Source: JBLHKW01 sp047618565
GTDB lineage: Bacteria > Planctomycetota > UBA1135 > GCA-002686595
DNA length: 42,725 bases
Assembly: GCA_047618565.1 (NCBI GenBank)
Contig: JBLHKW010000020.1
Coordinates: forward strand, 1 to 42,725
Direction of reading: 5' to 3'
The notes beneath the pieces were generated by a model. That model made no database searches and was not told the DNA's origin. It worked only from the letters and a program-made list of their open reading frames with translations. Both the position numbers and the translations under genes were made by a program. This document shows, piece by piece, positions 16,479 through 24,775 of the stretch; the stretch's first letter is position 1, and every line of letters starts with the position of its first letter.

Positions 16479-18282
16479 AGCGCATGCGCTCGAGTCTGGC
16501 ACGCGTGTCGTCGAGCGCCCGGCCCGGGGTTCGGCAGAGCTCCACGAACCTCTCGTAGCTCTGGATCGCAAGCTCGAGCTCGCCCGCGCGCTCCATCAGG
16601 CGGCCCAGGAGGCGATGCGGGAGGGCGTACTCGGGTTGCACCTCGATGCAGCGGGCGAAGGCCGCGGCCGCTTCCTCGGGCCGTTCGAGCCTGCGCAGGG
16701 CGGCGCCCTTTTGCATGAGGCAATCGATGCGCTCCGGATCGATATCCAGTGCTCGCTCCAACTGCGCGAGGCCTTCGGTGAAGCCGACTCGACTTCGTTC
16801 TGTCTCGCCCGCGGCAAGCTGCGCCTCGGCGGTCTGCATCGTGATCGCGGCCAGGGTGGACCAGGCCAGGAGCACGCGCGGATTCTCGGCCAGGATCAGC
16901 TCCGCATCGCGGCGCGCCTGTTCGTGCTCCCCGACGACGAAGGTCATCCACAGTCCCAGCACGCGCCCCGCGTACTCGATCCGATCCTTCGGGTCGACAA
17001 GCTCGCCCTGTTCGCCCTCCTCGGGGGCGGACGCGTAGCCGAGTGCTTCGAGGGCGCGCGCGTCCTCGGCACTGAGCTCGAGCTCGCCCCCATCGGTGGG
17101 CCGTCCTTCGGCGAGCGAGGCGCGCAAGCGCTCGAGCCGGCGTAGAAGCCCCGCCGCACGCTGCGCATCGCCGTCCAGAAGGTTCGCGGTCTCCTCCGGA
17201 TCCGCGTCCAGGTCGTAGAGCTCGGAGCGTGGGGCGGCGATGAACTTGCTAGCGCCCGTACGCATTCCGCGCAGGGCGCTCCAGCCGAAATTACGCAGGG
17301 CGAACTCGCTCTCGAAGTAGAGCTCCCGTTGCGCCTCGCGTGCCGCCTCATCGAAGATATCGACGCCGTGCAGGTCGGGCACGGGCACGCCGAGCAGCTC
17401 CAGCACGCTCGGCATCACATCCACCAGACTGACCGGACTCGCCAGGCGCGCGCCGGCCGTCAGGCTCGGATGGCGCCAGATCAACGGAACGTGCAAGGTG
17501 CCCTGATAGGCCAGGACCGCATGGGTCACCTCGCCGTGTTCGCCGCAGCCCTCACCGTGGTCGGAAGTGACCAGAATCAGCGTGTCGTCCAGCTGGTCGT
17601 GCGCCGCAAGGTGCTGCCGCAAACGCGCCACCTGACTGTCGGCGTATGCGATCTCGGCCAGGTAGGGATCCTCGGCAAAACGCTCCTGAAACCCTGCCGG
17701 CGCAGCGTATGGCTTGTGCGGATCGAAGAGGTGCACCCAGGCGAAGAAGCGCTGCCCACCCACACCTTCGAGCCAGTCGAGGGCGCGGTCGACCACCTGC
17801 TCGCCGCGCAGCTCCGGACCGTGACCAGCACCGCCGCCCGCTGCCGTGGCCACGTCCGCGTACTCGTCGAACCCCTGATACAGTCCATGGCGCCGGGCCA
17901 GGACCTGGGCTGCGACGAACGCGCCCGTGACGAACCCCTGACCGGAAAGGACCTCGGCCAGGGTGCGACAGCCCGCAGGCAGGTAGAAGGTCCCGTTGTC
18001 GTGCACGCCGTGAAACGGCGGATACATCCCGGTCAGCAGGGAGCTGTGCGCGGGCAGCGTGATGGGGACCGGCGTCAGGGCCTGCTCGAAGACCACGCCC
18101 TCCTTTGCAAGCTGGTCCAGACAGGGCGTCACACCGGCACGCATGCCGTAGGCGCCAAGATGGTCGGCGCGCGTGGTGTCCAGGGTGACGAGCAGGACGT
18201 TGCGCGGCCCTGGCGCGCTGTCCGCGGGGCTACACGCCAGCAGCGTCAGACCGAGCGCGAGGGATCGCGACCTGCTGATCAT
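16477..18282 (-). CDS. Sulfatase-fold lipoprotein with TPR domain
   Basis: A 601-residue secreted lipoprotein: residues 1-17 form a lipoprotein signal ending LLAC, with Cys17 the likely lipidated residue. Residues about 27-400 are an alkaline-phosphatase/sulfatase fold with LLVTLDTTRADHLGAYG (metal Asp) and LILVTSDHGEGCGEHGE (metal Asp-His). The active-site motif is TLPAHSSLLTG at 75-85, so the usual C/S-x-P-x-R becomes Thr75-L-P-A-His79 and no formylglycine can form. The hydrolysed bond may therefore be a phospho- or phosphonate ester instead. Residues about 430-600 are tetratricopeptide repeats. Start at ATG 18282 gives the signal peptide; the longer frame does not. It follows the DUF1569 gene by 14 bases. 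Confidence 0.82.
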   Translation of the reverse strand: MISRSRSLALGLTLLACSPADSAPGPRNVLLVTLDTTRADHLGAYGMRAGVTPCLDQLAKEGVVFEQALTPVPITLPAHSSLLTGMYPPFHGVHDNGTFYLPAGCRTLAEVLSGQGFVTGAFVAAQVLARRHGLYQGFDEYADVATAAGGGAGHGPELRGEQVVDRALDWLEGVGGQRFFAWVHLFDPHKPYAAPAGFQERFAEDPYLAEIAYADSQVARLRQHLAAHDQLDDTLILVTSDHGEGCGEHGEVTHAVLAYQGTLHVPLIWRHPSLTAGARLASPVSLVDVMPSVLELLGVPVPDLHGVDIFDEAAREAQRELYFESEFALRNFGWSALRGMRTGASKFIAAPRSELYDLDADPEETANLLDGDAQRAAGLLRRLERLRASLAEGRPTDGGELELSAEDARALEALGYASAPEEGEQGELVDPKDRIEYAGRVLGLWMTFVVGEHEQARRDAELILAENPRVLLAWSTLAAITMQTAEAQLAAGETERSRVGFTEGLAQLERALDIDPERIDCLMQKGAALRRLERPEEAAAAFARCIEVQPEYALPHRLLGRLMERAGELELAIQSYERFVELCRTPGRALDDTRARLERMR

Positions 18283-18296
18283 TCGACCCGGGCCGA

Positions 18297-18740
18297 TCAC
18301 GCGCCAAACTGACGCAGGTGGTGATCGAGGTGCTTCCACATCAACCGGTCCCACTCATCCGCCTGCAGGCGCCCGAAGAAGGGGTGTGGTGCACGGGTGA
18401 GACCCTCCTCGCCGCCTTCGGACAGACGCCTCACCAAGGAGACCAGGGCTCGCTTCTGATCGGCGAACTCTTGTGGATCGACGACCAGGAATTCGGGCGC
18501 GGTCGGCATGTTGGGGCGGAACGGCGCAGGACCATTGACCAGATAGCGTTTTGCCAGGCCACCGAGCAGGAAGCCGACCAGCGCGCGCTTCAGGGTGAGG
18601 TCGCCGAGCGCCACCTGAATCGGCCGGCAGCAATGGGCGCACATCTGCGCCCCGTCCATCTTGCCCCAGCGGGCGGGCATCTCCGCGGACAGGCTCTCGA
18701 TCCGGCGCAGGGCATCGTCGCTGCTATCTCGATCGAACAT
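18297..18740 (-). CDS. DUF1569 (DinB-like) protein
   Basis: A 147-residue cytosolic protein of the DUF1569/DinB-like four-helix family. Typical blocks are the N-terminal SLSAEMPARWGKMDGAQMCAHC, with a His near residue 37, and the C-terminal WKHLDHHLRQFG with metal-ligand-like histidines. DinB-like proteins often bind a divalent metal and some act as thiol transferases, but no function is established for DUF1569. ATG 18740 is the start; the frame extends upstream through the family B element and has no similarity there. It is probably co-transcribed with the downstream sulfatase-like lipoprotein. Confidence 0.78.
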   Translation of the reverse strand: MFDRDSSDDALRRIESLSAEMPARWGKMDGAQMCAHCCRPIQVALGDLTLKRALVGFLLGGLAKRYLVNGPAPFRPNMPTAPEFLVVDPQEFADQKRALVSLVRRLSEGGEEGLTRAPHPFFGRLQADEWDRLMWKHLDHHLRQFGA

Positions 18741-18931
18741 GGACCCCATTGAACACAGGCTAGCGTCCCGCCCGCGAGAACGCGAGCCAGCACAAGGGCC
18801 AGAGAGCTCCGCTTCCAATACGCGCCTCGGGCCCTGGGAGAGCACTCGACTCGCGCCCCAGAGGCGCCTGATCAAGATCTCCCGTCCGACTTGAACGCCG
18901 CTCAAGGTCCCGGCCAAACCAGCAGACGAAG

Positions 18932-19110
18932 CTAGCAGCCCGTTGAAAAAGTCCCGTAGCGAGACGAAGCCATCTTCGTCGCAGCAAGGAGTGCGAAGTC
19001 GAGACGGCGGAGGCGGCCCTGTAGGGCCGCTGAGCACGGCTCGACGAGCACGACGCAGCGGCGGCGGAGAGGGCGAAGTCGAGTAGGGAGTTTTTAGGGC
19101 GGGCTGCTAG
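18932..19110. mobile_element. Family B inverted-repeat element, copy 2
   Basis: A 179-bp CTAG-to-CTAG unit, essentially identical to copy 1 (one base difference seen by eye). The flanks differ (GAAG before, AAAC after), so the element boundaries are exactly the CTAGs. It lies between the DUF1569 gene and the TetR gene, in the same orientation as copy 1. Confidence 0.85.
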
Positions 19111-19276
19111 AAACCATTGCCCCTCGGCTCACCCGCAGGACACCGCCAGGCCAATGATCCATGACCCCAGCCACCGTCTCCCGATCACTGCAGTCGACAC
19201 GACCAGCTCGTCCGAGTGCCTGTAAGCCGTCCAGCGAGCGTTTCCACGCATCGGGGGTCCTGGGCGGCAATCGCAT
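19094..19276 (-). pseudogene. Possible small gene truncated by family B copy 2
   Basis: An ATG at 19276 preceded by AAGGTGA opens a frame of about 60 codons beginning MRLPPRTPDAWKRSLDGLQA. The first part has protein-like composition. The frame runs into the family B element at 19110 and stops at 19094 inside it. I do not recognise the family. It may be the 5' remainder of a gene cut by the element, or chance. Confidence 0.3.
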
Positions 19277-19411
19277 GATCGTCACCTTATTGAAGGATAA
19301 CAGCGGCGATCACGACCGCAAATGGGAAGGGATCGAGCCCGTGCTACAGCGGGGGGGGGCCAGCAAAGGTATTTCGCGGCCTCACTTGAATGATCACTCA
19401 AGTCACCGCCC
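19111..19411. other. Region between family B copy 2 and tetR
   Basis: Apart from the possible truncated frame at 19094-19276 on the minus strand, I see a run of nine G at 19351-19359 and, near the end, the palindromic operator of the TetR gene. The promoter of tetR must lie here but no convincing -35/-10 pair stands out. Confidence 0.4.
19384..19403 (+). promoter_or_regulatory. Palindromic operator upstream of tetR
   Basis: ACTTGAATGATCACTCAAGT is a 20-base inverted repeat with one mismatched pair, centred on TGATCA and ending 8 bases before the tetR start codon. Its length, symmetry and position match autoregulatory operators of the TetR family. Confidence 0.65.
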
Positions 19412-20032
19412 ATGCCTCCTAGCACCCGCCAGGCCCTGATCGAGACCGCGGCGCGCCTGTTCCACGAACAGGGCTTCGCGGCCACCGGAGTGGCCACCAT
19501 CCTGCGCGAGTCGGGTCTGAAGTCGGGCTCGCTCTACCACTGCTTCGAGAACAAGGAAGCCCTGCTCGTGGGTGTGCTCGACTGGTACGAACAGCACCTC
19601 TGGCCGGTCGTCCTGGGCCCGATCGAGGCAGCCGAGTCGGACCCGATCGAGCGCATATTCGCCTTGCTCGCCTGGTACCGCGCCGGCGTCGAACAGTGTG
19701 GCTGCCGGATGGGTTGCCCGATCGGCAACCTGGCTCTCGAGGTCAGCGACACGCATCCCGAGGTGCGCCCATCCATCGACGTGAACTTCCGAAACTGGGC
19801 AGCCGGCATCGAGAAATGGCTACGGGAGGCCTCGAACAGGCTGCCGGACGACTGCGACATGGGCGCCCTGTCGCGCATCATCCTCACGGTAATGGAAGGC
19901 GGGCTCATGCAAGTGCGCGCCCACGATGACCTGACACCCTTCGACGGTTCCGTGAATGTACTACGGGACTACATGGATCGCCTGTTACTCAAGCCTCCCA
20001 CAACGGCGCCCCCGAAAGGTTCGACACGATGA
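19412..20032 (+). CDS. TetR/AcrR-family transcriptional regulator
   Basis: A 206-residue one-component repressor. Residues about 5-50 form the TetR helix-turn-helix: RQALIETAARLFHEQGFAATGVATILRESGLKSGSLYHCFENKEALL, with the recognition helix SGSLYHCF. The ligand-binding domain (60-190) includes CGCRMGCPIGNLALE, a Cys-containing stretch found in a subset of the family related to thiol- or electrophile-responsive members. A palindromic site 8 bases before the ATG suggests autorepression. The next gene starts within its stop (ATGA, 20029-20032), so the regulator would control that gene too, but that gene is decayed. Confidence 0.88.
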   Translation: MPPSTRQALIETAARLFHEQGFAATGVATILRESGLKSGSLYHCFENKEALLVGVLDWYEQHLWPVVLGPIEAAESDPIERIFALLAWYRAGVEQCGCRMGCPIGNLALEVSDTHPEVRPSIDVNFRNWAAGIEKWLREASNRLPDDCDMGALSRIILTVMEGGLMQVRAHDDLTPFDGSVNVLRDYMDRLLLKPPTTAPPKGSTR

Positions 20033-21026
20033 ACGGATTCCTGATCGCATCACTGGCCCTTGGAGCCCCGACGACCTCCCTCCCCACGACCAGCGATGTC
20101 CTGCAGGGTGAGATGGCCGCACTCGCACCGCTACTGGGCACATGGGAGGTAAACGCGACCTGGGCGAGCGGTCAGAGCATCTGGTCGCGCGCCGTCTACG
20201 AGATCGGCATCGCGGGCCGCACCATCGAGGGGCGCGTCTTCGTGAGCGATGGTGGTGGTGAAGCTTATCAGCGTTACTCGAGTGTGTTCGCCTTCGATGC
20301 GGAGCGTCAGCAGTTCGTCGCCCACACCTTCGAGAAGGACGGCAGCTACAGCGCACAGGACTTCGAATTCGAGGGCAACGTGCTGAGGATGGAGTGGACC
20401 GAGAACGGCGCGCTGATACGAGATGAGAGCGACCTGTTGGCGGCGGGCCTGATGGAATGGTCCGTGGGCGTGAAGGCTCCCGGCGCGATCGAGTTCCAGC
20501 CCCTGATCGATGCAACCTGGAACAGGCCGGCTCCGGGCGTGAGATCGATCGATGTATCCCGATTCGACGGCTCCGGGCCGCAGGTGCGTTCCTTCGTGAA
20601 ACAGACCACGATCGACGCCCCGCTCGAGTCCGTGTTCGCGGCCTGGTCGGACGGCGAGGCCTTCGCACGCTCCTACGATCTGAAGCGCAGCGAGCTGCGC
20701 ACGAACATCGAACTGGCCATCGGAGGCCCCTACGAGTGGCTATGGGACGAAAAGGAGGGCAGCAACGGCTGTCAGGTGCTGAGCTACATCCCGAAGCGCA
20801 TGATCAGCATCTCCTGGAATGCTCCGCCCGCCAGCCCGAGAGCCGCGCCAGACACACCTGGGTGGTGGTCGACTTCACCGAAACCGCAGAGGGCACGCGG
20901 GTGACGCTCACCCACCTCGGGTTCGGTAGCGAATCCCACTGGGACGAGACGCTTGAGTACTTCTCGAAGGCGTGACCGCACGTGCTGAGTCAGTTCAAGA
21001 CCCTGCTCGAAGACTCCGCGGGCTGA
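20029..21026 (+). pseudogene. DUF1579-like/AHSA1 (SRPBCC) protein, frameshifted and truncated
   Basis: The frame opens at ATG 20029, overlapping tetR by 4 bases. Residues 1-13 are hydrophobic; about 30-140 resemble a DUF1579-type lipocalin-like domain (LLGTWEVNATWASGQSIWSR); about 185 onward is an AHSA1/SRPBCC domain (TTIDAPLESVFAAWSDGEAF). Near 20830-20840 the homology moves to the next frame (PESRARHTWVVVDFTETAEGTRVTLTHLGF), consistent with loss of one base. The shifted frame meets TGA at 20973-20975, where relatives have Trp, and then continues HVLSQFKTLLEDSAG to a TGA at 21024-21026. Two lesions argue for a pseudogene, although assembly errors could mimic this. Confidence 0.72.
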
Positions 21027-21033
21027 TTCCGCC

Positions 21034-21846
21034 TCAGATGGGACGGTAGAAGCTGACGCAGTCGCGGTCTTCCATGGGCTCGAAACAATCCGAGCGCGAC
21101 ACCTCGGCGGTACCAAGCATCAGGTAGCCGTCGGGCCGCATGCAGCCACGGATCCGCTTCAGGATACGCAGCTTGGTCGGCTCGTCGAAGTAGATCAGCA
21201 CGTTGCGGATCATGACGAGGTCGGGCGGCGGCATGACCGGAAAGGTACGCGTCAGGTTGAGCTGCTTGTACTCGACCATGTTCTGGATCGAAGGGCGCAG
21301 CTTCCAGTGGTTCTTGGCCTCCTCGAAGTAGCGCGAGCGCAACTCCTCCGGAAGTCCGCGTGAGACTTCATGCTTGCTGTACAGGCCACCACGGCAGCGG
21401 CTGAGCATCTTCTCGCAGATGTCCGTCGCCAGAATCTTCATATCCCACGCCAGTAGCTCCGGGAAGTGTTCCTTGAGCATAATGGACAGACTGATCGGCT
21501 CCTGCCCACTCGACGAGGCTGCGCACCAGATCGTCAGGGACTTGTTCGCACGGTTGCGATCGATGAGCCTCGGAAGGACCCGATCCTTGAGCACCTCAAA
21601 AGGCGAGCCGTCACGGAAGAAGGACGTCTCGTTGGTGGTCATGGCGTCGATGACCTTGTCCGCAATGTTGCTCGCGCCGTTCTTGAGAAGCTCGACCAGC
21701 TCGCGCAGAGACTCCACACCTTCGGATCGAAGCACTGGAGCCATGCGGCTCTCTACCAGATATTCCTTACCAGGATCGAGGACAATGCCCGCTTCGTGGT
21801 GGACAAATTTCCGGATCGCATCGAACTCGCCAGCCGTGAGGTTCAT
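21034..21846 (-). CDS. cheR: Chemotaxis protein methyltransferase CheR
   Basis: A 270-residue cytosolic enzyme that methylates glutamates of chemoreceptors using S-adenosylmethionine. The N-terminal helical domain (residues 1-75) includes FDAIRKFVHHEAGIVLDPGKEYLVESR. The motif TNETSFFRD and the SAM-binding WCAASSSGQEPISLSI (CheR usually has GCSTGEE/QEPYSIAM) follow, then VMIRNVLIYFD. ATG 21846 begins the family similarity; the longer frame upstream is non-homologous. It is the last gene of the chemosensory operon, 160 bases after cheB, and converges with the decayed AHSA1 gene. No pentapeptide tether is seen on the receptor in this cluster. Confidence 0.9.
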   Translation of the reverse strand: MNLTAGEFDAIRKFVHHEAGIVLDPGKEYLVESRMAPVLRSEGVESLRELVELLKNGASNIADKVIDAMTTNETSFFRDGSPFEVLKDRVLPRLIDRNRANKSLTIWCAASSSGQEPISLSIMLKEHFPELLAWDMKILATDICEKMLSRCRGGLYSKHEVSRGLPEELRSRYFEEAKNHWKLRPSIQNMVEYKQLNLTRTFPVMPPPDLVMIRNVLIYFDEPTKLRILKRIRGCMRPDGYLMLGTAEVSRSDCFEPMEDRDCVSFYRPI

Positions 21847-22006
21847 GAGTACTGCCGCATTCTTGCTCTTCCTTCGAGACCTCTGAGGACGTGCGCAGTC
21901 CCCGCAACTGCGCACGGCATGTTCGTAATCGGGCCGGCATCGCATCCCCACCCGATCAGCCCGCAATGGCCGGCCTTGCTTTCTTTTTCGTTGCCGTGAG
22001 TCATGG

Positions 22007-23125
22007 TCACGATGTGCTCTCGTCGGCACCGCTCGTACCGGTGCGCGCGCGTTTGCGCTGGCACCAGCGTGCGATGGTAGGACCGATCTCGCCCAAGGGC
22101 ACCTCACGGTCAGCCAGGCCCGCCTCGCTCACGGCCCCGGGCATGCCCCAGACAACGCTCGTCTCCTCATCCTGAATCAGGATGCGTCCACCGACGGCGT
22201 GAATCTCCTCGCAGCCCTTCAGTCCGTCCGTCCCCATGCCCGTGAGGATCACGGACAGGGCGGTCTCCCCGTAGAGGCTGGCGACGGAACGAAACATCGG
22301 ATCGACGGCAGGCCGGCAGGAGTTCTCCATCGGGCCGGTGTTCATGCTCAGGATAACCTTCGCGCGCTTGCGCTGGAGCACCATGTGGTATCCCCCCGGC
22401 GCGATCCAGACGCCACCCGCGTACAGTTCAGCGCCCGGCTGGCCCTCGAAAACGTCCAGCGCGCAGCTGCTATCGAGCCGCTCGGCCAGGTGGCGGGTGA
22501 AGACGGCCGGCATGTGCTGGACCACGACCACCGGGACCGGCAGATCCTTGGGGAGCGATGAGATCACCTCGGTCAGGGCGTTCGGGCCGCCGGTCGACGA
22601 CCCGATCGCCACGATCCCGATGTTCTCGACGCTCCGTGCGCGCGGCCTGCGAGCAGCCTTCACCGGGGCAAGGTTTGGTTTGGCCGGGACGAGCGACTTC
22701 GGCCGCGGCTTCCACCCGCGACAGATCGACTTGATGATGGGCGCCAGGGTTTCCCGGATGACACAGGTACCGGCAGCCTGGGTCAACCCGGAGCTGGGCT
22801 TGACCAGCGCGGCGGTGGCCCCGAGCGCCAGGGCCTCGTTCACAAGACTGGCATCCGCATTGGTCTGACCGCTGAAAATGATCACCGGCAGCTTGGGTCG
22901 CGTGCGGCGAATCTCGCGCAAGGTCTCTATCCCATCCATGATGGGCATTTCGAGATCCAGCACGACCAGCTCGGGATCCAACTCCTCGATCTTGCGCAGC
23001 GCGATGCGGCCATTGGCGGCCACGTCGATGACATCGATCTCCGGATCCTCAGAGAGCCGTTTCTGGATCAGCTTGCGAATGACGATGGCGTCGTCGACCG
23101 CGAGGACCTTGATGGGTGATGCCAC
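22007..23125 (-). CDS. cheB: Chemotaxis response regulator protein-glutamate methylesterase CheB
   Basis: A 372-residue methylesterase/deamidase of chemoreceptors. The receiver domain (residues 5-125) has Asp11/Asp12 and phospho-acceptor Asp57 in LVVLDLEMPIMDG. A basic linker (138-168) follows, then the catalytic domain with Ser177 in IGSSTGGPNAL, His204 in VQHMPAVFTRHLAERL and Asp300 in LTGMGTDGLKG. Phosphorylation by CheA should relieve inhibition by the receiver. Translation starts at GTG 23125. It lies 106 bases after the receptor gene and upstream of cheR in one operon. The 23126-23231 gap contains opposed C6 and G6 runs that could pair. Confidence 0.92.
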   Translation of the reverse strand: MASPIKVLAVDDAIVIRKLIQKRLSEDPEIDVIDVAANGRIALRKIEELDPELVVLDLEMPIMDGIETLREIRRTRPKLPVIIFSGQTNADASLVNEALALGATAALVKPSSGLTQAAGTCVIRETLAPIIKSICRGWKPRPKSLVPAKPNLAPVKAARRPRARSVENIGIVAIGSSTGGPNALTEVISSLPKDLPVPVVVVQHMPAVFTRHLAERLDSSCALDVFEGQPGAELYAGGVWIAPGGYHMVLQRKRAKVILSMNTGPMENSCRPAVDPMFRSVASLYGETALSVILTGMGTDGLKGCEEIHAVGGRILIQDEETSVVWGMPGAVSEAGLADREVPLGEIGPTIARWCQRKRARTGTSGADESTS

Positions 23126-23231
23126 TGGTAAGGATAGGTGTTCGCTGTGCGGCAGGGCGGACGACCAAGGAGAGCATTAGCCCCCCTCGGTCCCGATCAT
23201 GAAGCCGGGGGGTACCCGGCCTAACTGGCGA

Positions 23232-24635
23232 CTAGAACTGGAAGGCGCCTACAGCCTTCTGCAACTCGGTGGCCATCTTGCTGAGCTCCGAGGCCGCATC
23301 CTCGACACCCGAAGCGCCCTCGGACGTCTCGTGCGCGGCACGGCTCACACCGTCGATGCTGTTGACGATCTCGGACGTGCCGTCGTTGGCATCGGAAACG
23401 TTGCGCGCCATTTCGTTCGTGGTCGCGGTCTGCTCCTCGACCGCGCTCGCGATCGTGCCCTGGATATCGTTGATCTCACCGATGATGGTGCTGATGCGCT
23501 CGATAGCCGTGACGGACGCACTGGTGTCGGCCTGGATCGCCTCGATCTTGCGGCTGATGTCCTCGGTCGCCTTGGCGGTCTCCTTGGCGAGTTCCTTGAC
23601 CTCGTTTGCAACAACAGCGAAGCCCTTGCCCGCATCGCCGGCACGCGCCGCCTCGATGGTCGCGTTGAGCGCCAGCAAGTTGGTCTGTTCTGCAATGGAG
23701 GTAATGACCTTCACGACCTGGCCGATCTCCTGGCTGCTCTCACCCAGCTTGCTGATCGTGACGTTCGTGTCCTCGGTGACCTGCACGGCCTCCGCAGCCA
23801 CTCCAGCGGCCTGCGTCGCGTTGCGCGCGATCTCCTTGATACTGGAGCTCATCTCTTCCGTGCCGGAAGCGACGGTCCCAACGTTCTCGCTGACCTGCTT
23901 GGAGGCGTCCGTGACAACCTGCGCCTGGGTCATGGTCTCCGACGAGTTACTCGTCAGCTGCCTGCTGACCGAGCTCAGTTCCTCGGCCGCGGAAGCGAGT
24001 GTCTCGGATGTCTCCGACATGCCGCCAATGGTCTTGCGCAGGCTGCGCAGGAAGCTGTCGAGACCTTCGCCCATCTGCCCGATGGCGTCGGAGCCTTTGA
24101 CCGTGATGTCCTTGGTGAGGTCGCCGTCGGCGGCGGCCGTCACGACCGCGAGCATGGAGTCGACGTTTTCGCCGAGCAGCTTGGCGGCGGCCGCCTCGCG
24201 CTCTTCGGCAGCCTTGATCGAAGCCTCTTGCTTCAGCTGCTCCGTGATCACCTCCCATGTGACCATCGGTCCGATGTACTTCCCTTCACCGTCGTACATG
24301 GGCGAGACCAGCAGGTCGAGCGTGTGCTCGCCCACCCCGATCTTGGCCTGCAACGGGAGGCTCGCGTCCGTACCGACCAGTCCGCGCTGGTAGGACGGAT
24401 CCTTGTGGAAGACGTCGAACGAGTTGCCGGCAATGTCCTTGACCTTCACGGGCAGCAGATCCTCAATGGACTTCAGGGTCTCGAGCGACTTCTTGTTCAG
24501 GTACTGGACGTTGCCGTCGCTGTCGGCGCACATGATGTTGATGGGCGCGTTCTCCAACATACCCATCATGGTCTCCTGGGCCATCCCGGTCGAGGAAGTC
24601 TGCTCTGTGTCACGAATCTCGGTGCTGGCAGGCAT
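23232..24635 (-). CDS. Soluble methyl-accepting chemotaxis protein with PAS domain
   Basis: A 467-residue cytoplasmic receptor: there is no transmembrane segment. Residues about 25-140 are a PAS-type sensor (INIMCADSDGNVQYLNKKSLETLKSI). A HAMP-like stretch with GDLTKDI lies near 170-215. Residues about 220-467 form the antiparallel signalling coiled coil, with the conserved tip EQTNLLALNATIEAARAGDAGKGFAVVANEVKELA near 318-352. Candidate methylation helices carry paired Glu/Gln. The C-terminus ends GAFQF without a CheR tether. AAAGGA lies 6-11 bases before ATG 24635. It sits between cheA and cheB, so it is the receptor of this chemosensory array; its signal is unknown. Confidence 0.92.
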   Translation of the reverse strand: MPASTEIRDTEQTSSTGMAQETMMGMLENAPINIMCADSDGNVQYLNKKSLETLKSIEDLLPVKVKDIAGNSFDVFHKDPSYQRGLVGTDASLPLQAKIGVGEHTLDLLVSPMYDGEGKYIGPMVTWEVITEQLKQEASIKAAEEREAAAAKLLGENVDSMLAVVTAAADGDLTKDITVKGSDAIGQMGEGLDSFLRSLRKTIGGMSETSETLASAAEELSSVSRQLTSNSSETMTQAQVVTDASKQVSENVGTVASGTEEMSSSIKEIARNATQAAGVAAEAVQVTEDTNVTISKLGESSQEIGQVVKVITSIAEQTNLLALNATIEAARAGDAGKGFAVVANEVKELAKETAKATEDISRKIEAIQADTSASVTAIERISTIIGEINDIQGTIASAVEEQTATTNEMARNVSDANDGTSEIVNSIDGVSRAAHETSEGASGVEDAASELSKMATELQKAVGAFQF

Positions 24636-24686
24636 TTTGGGGTCCTTTGGTTGGGTATGGGCAGATTGCCCAGTGGATGGGGTTCC

Positions 24687-24728
24687 GTGGCCACATTCCG
24701 TTCGCGGTTGGGGGTCGTGGCCACGACC
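24687..24728. promoter_or_regulatory. Paired GTGGCCAC palindromes upstream of mcp
   Basis: GTGGCCAC occurs at 24687-24694 and 24717-24724, exactly 30 bases apart. The second is the core of a perfect 16-base palindrome GGTCGTGGCCACGACC (24713-24728). They lie in the 140-base gap between cheA and the receptor gene. Three-helical-turn spacing suits a dimeric or paired DNA-binding protein, but the binder is unknown. Confidence 0.35.
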
Positions 24729-24775
24729 AGGTCCCCGGCGATGAGGATCATTCGTTGTGCGACTGTGATCGGGTC

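Noticed and set aside
14477..19110. CRISPR array or tandem repeat
   Set aside because: Only two copies exist, 4.3 kb apart, each with inverted ends and CTAG borders, which fits MITE-like elements instead.
20820..20850. Programmed frameshift in the AHSA1-type gene
   Set aside because: No slippery heptamer or downstream structure is evident, and a second lesion (in-frame TGA) lies downstream, so decay is more likely.
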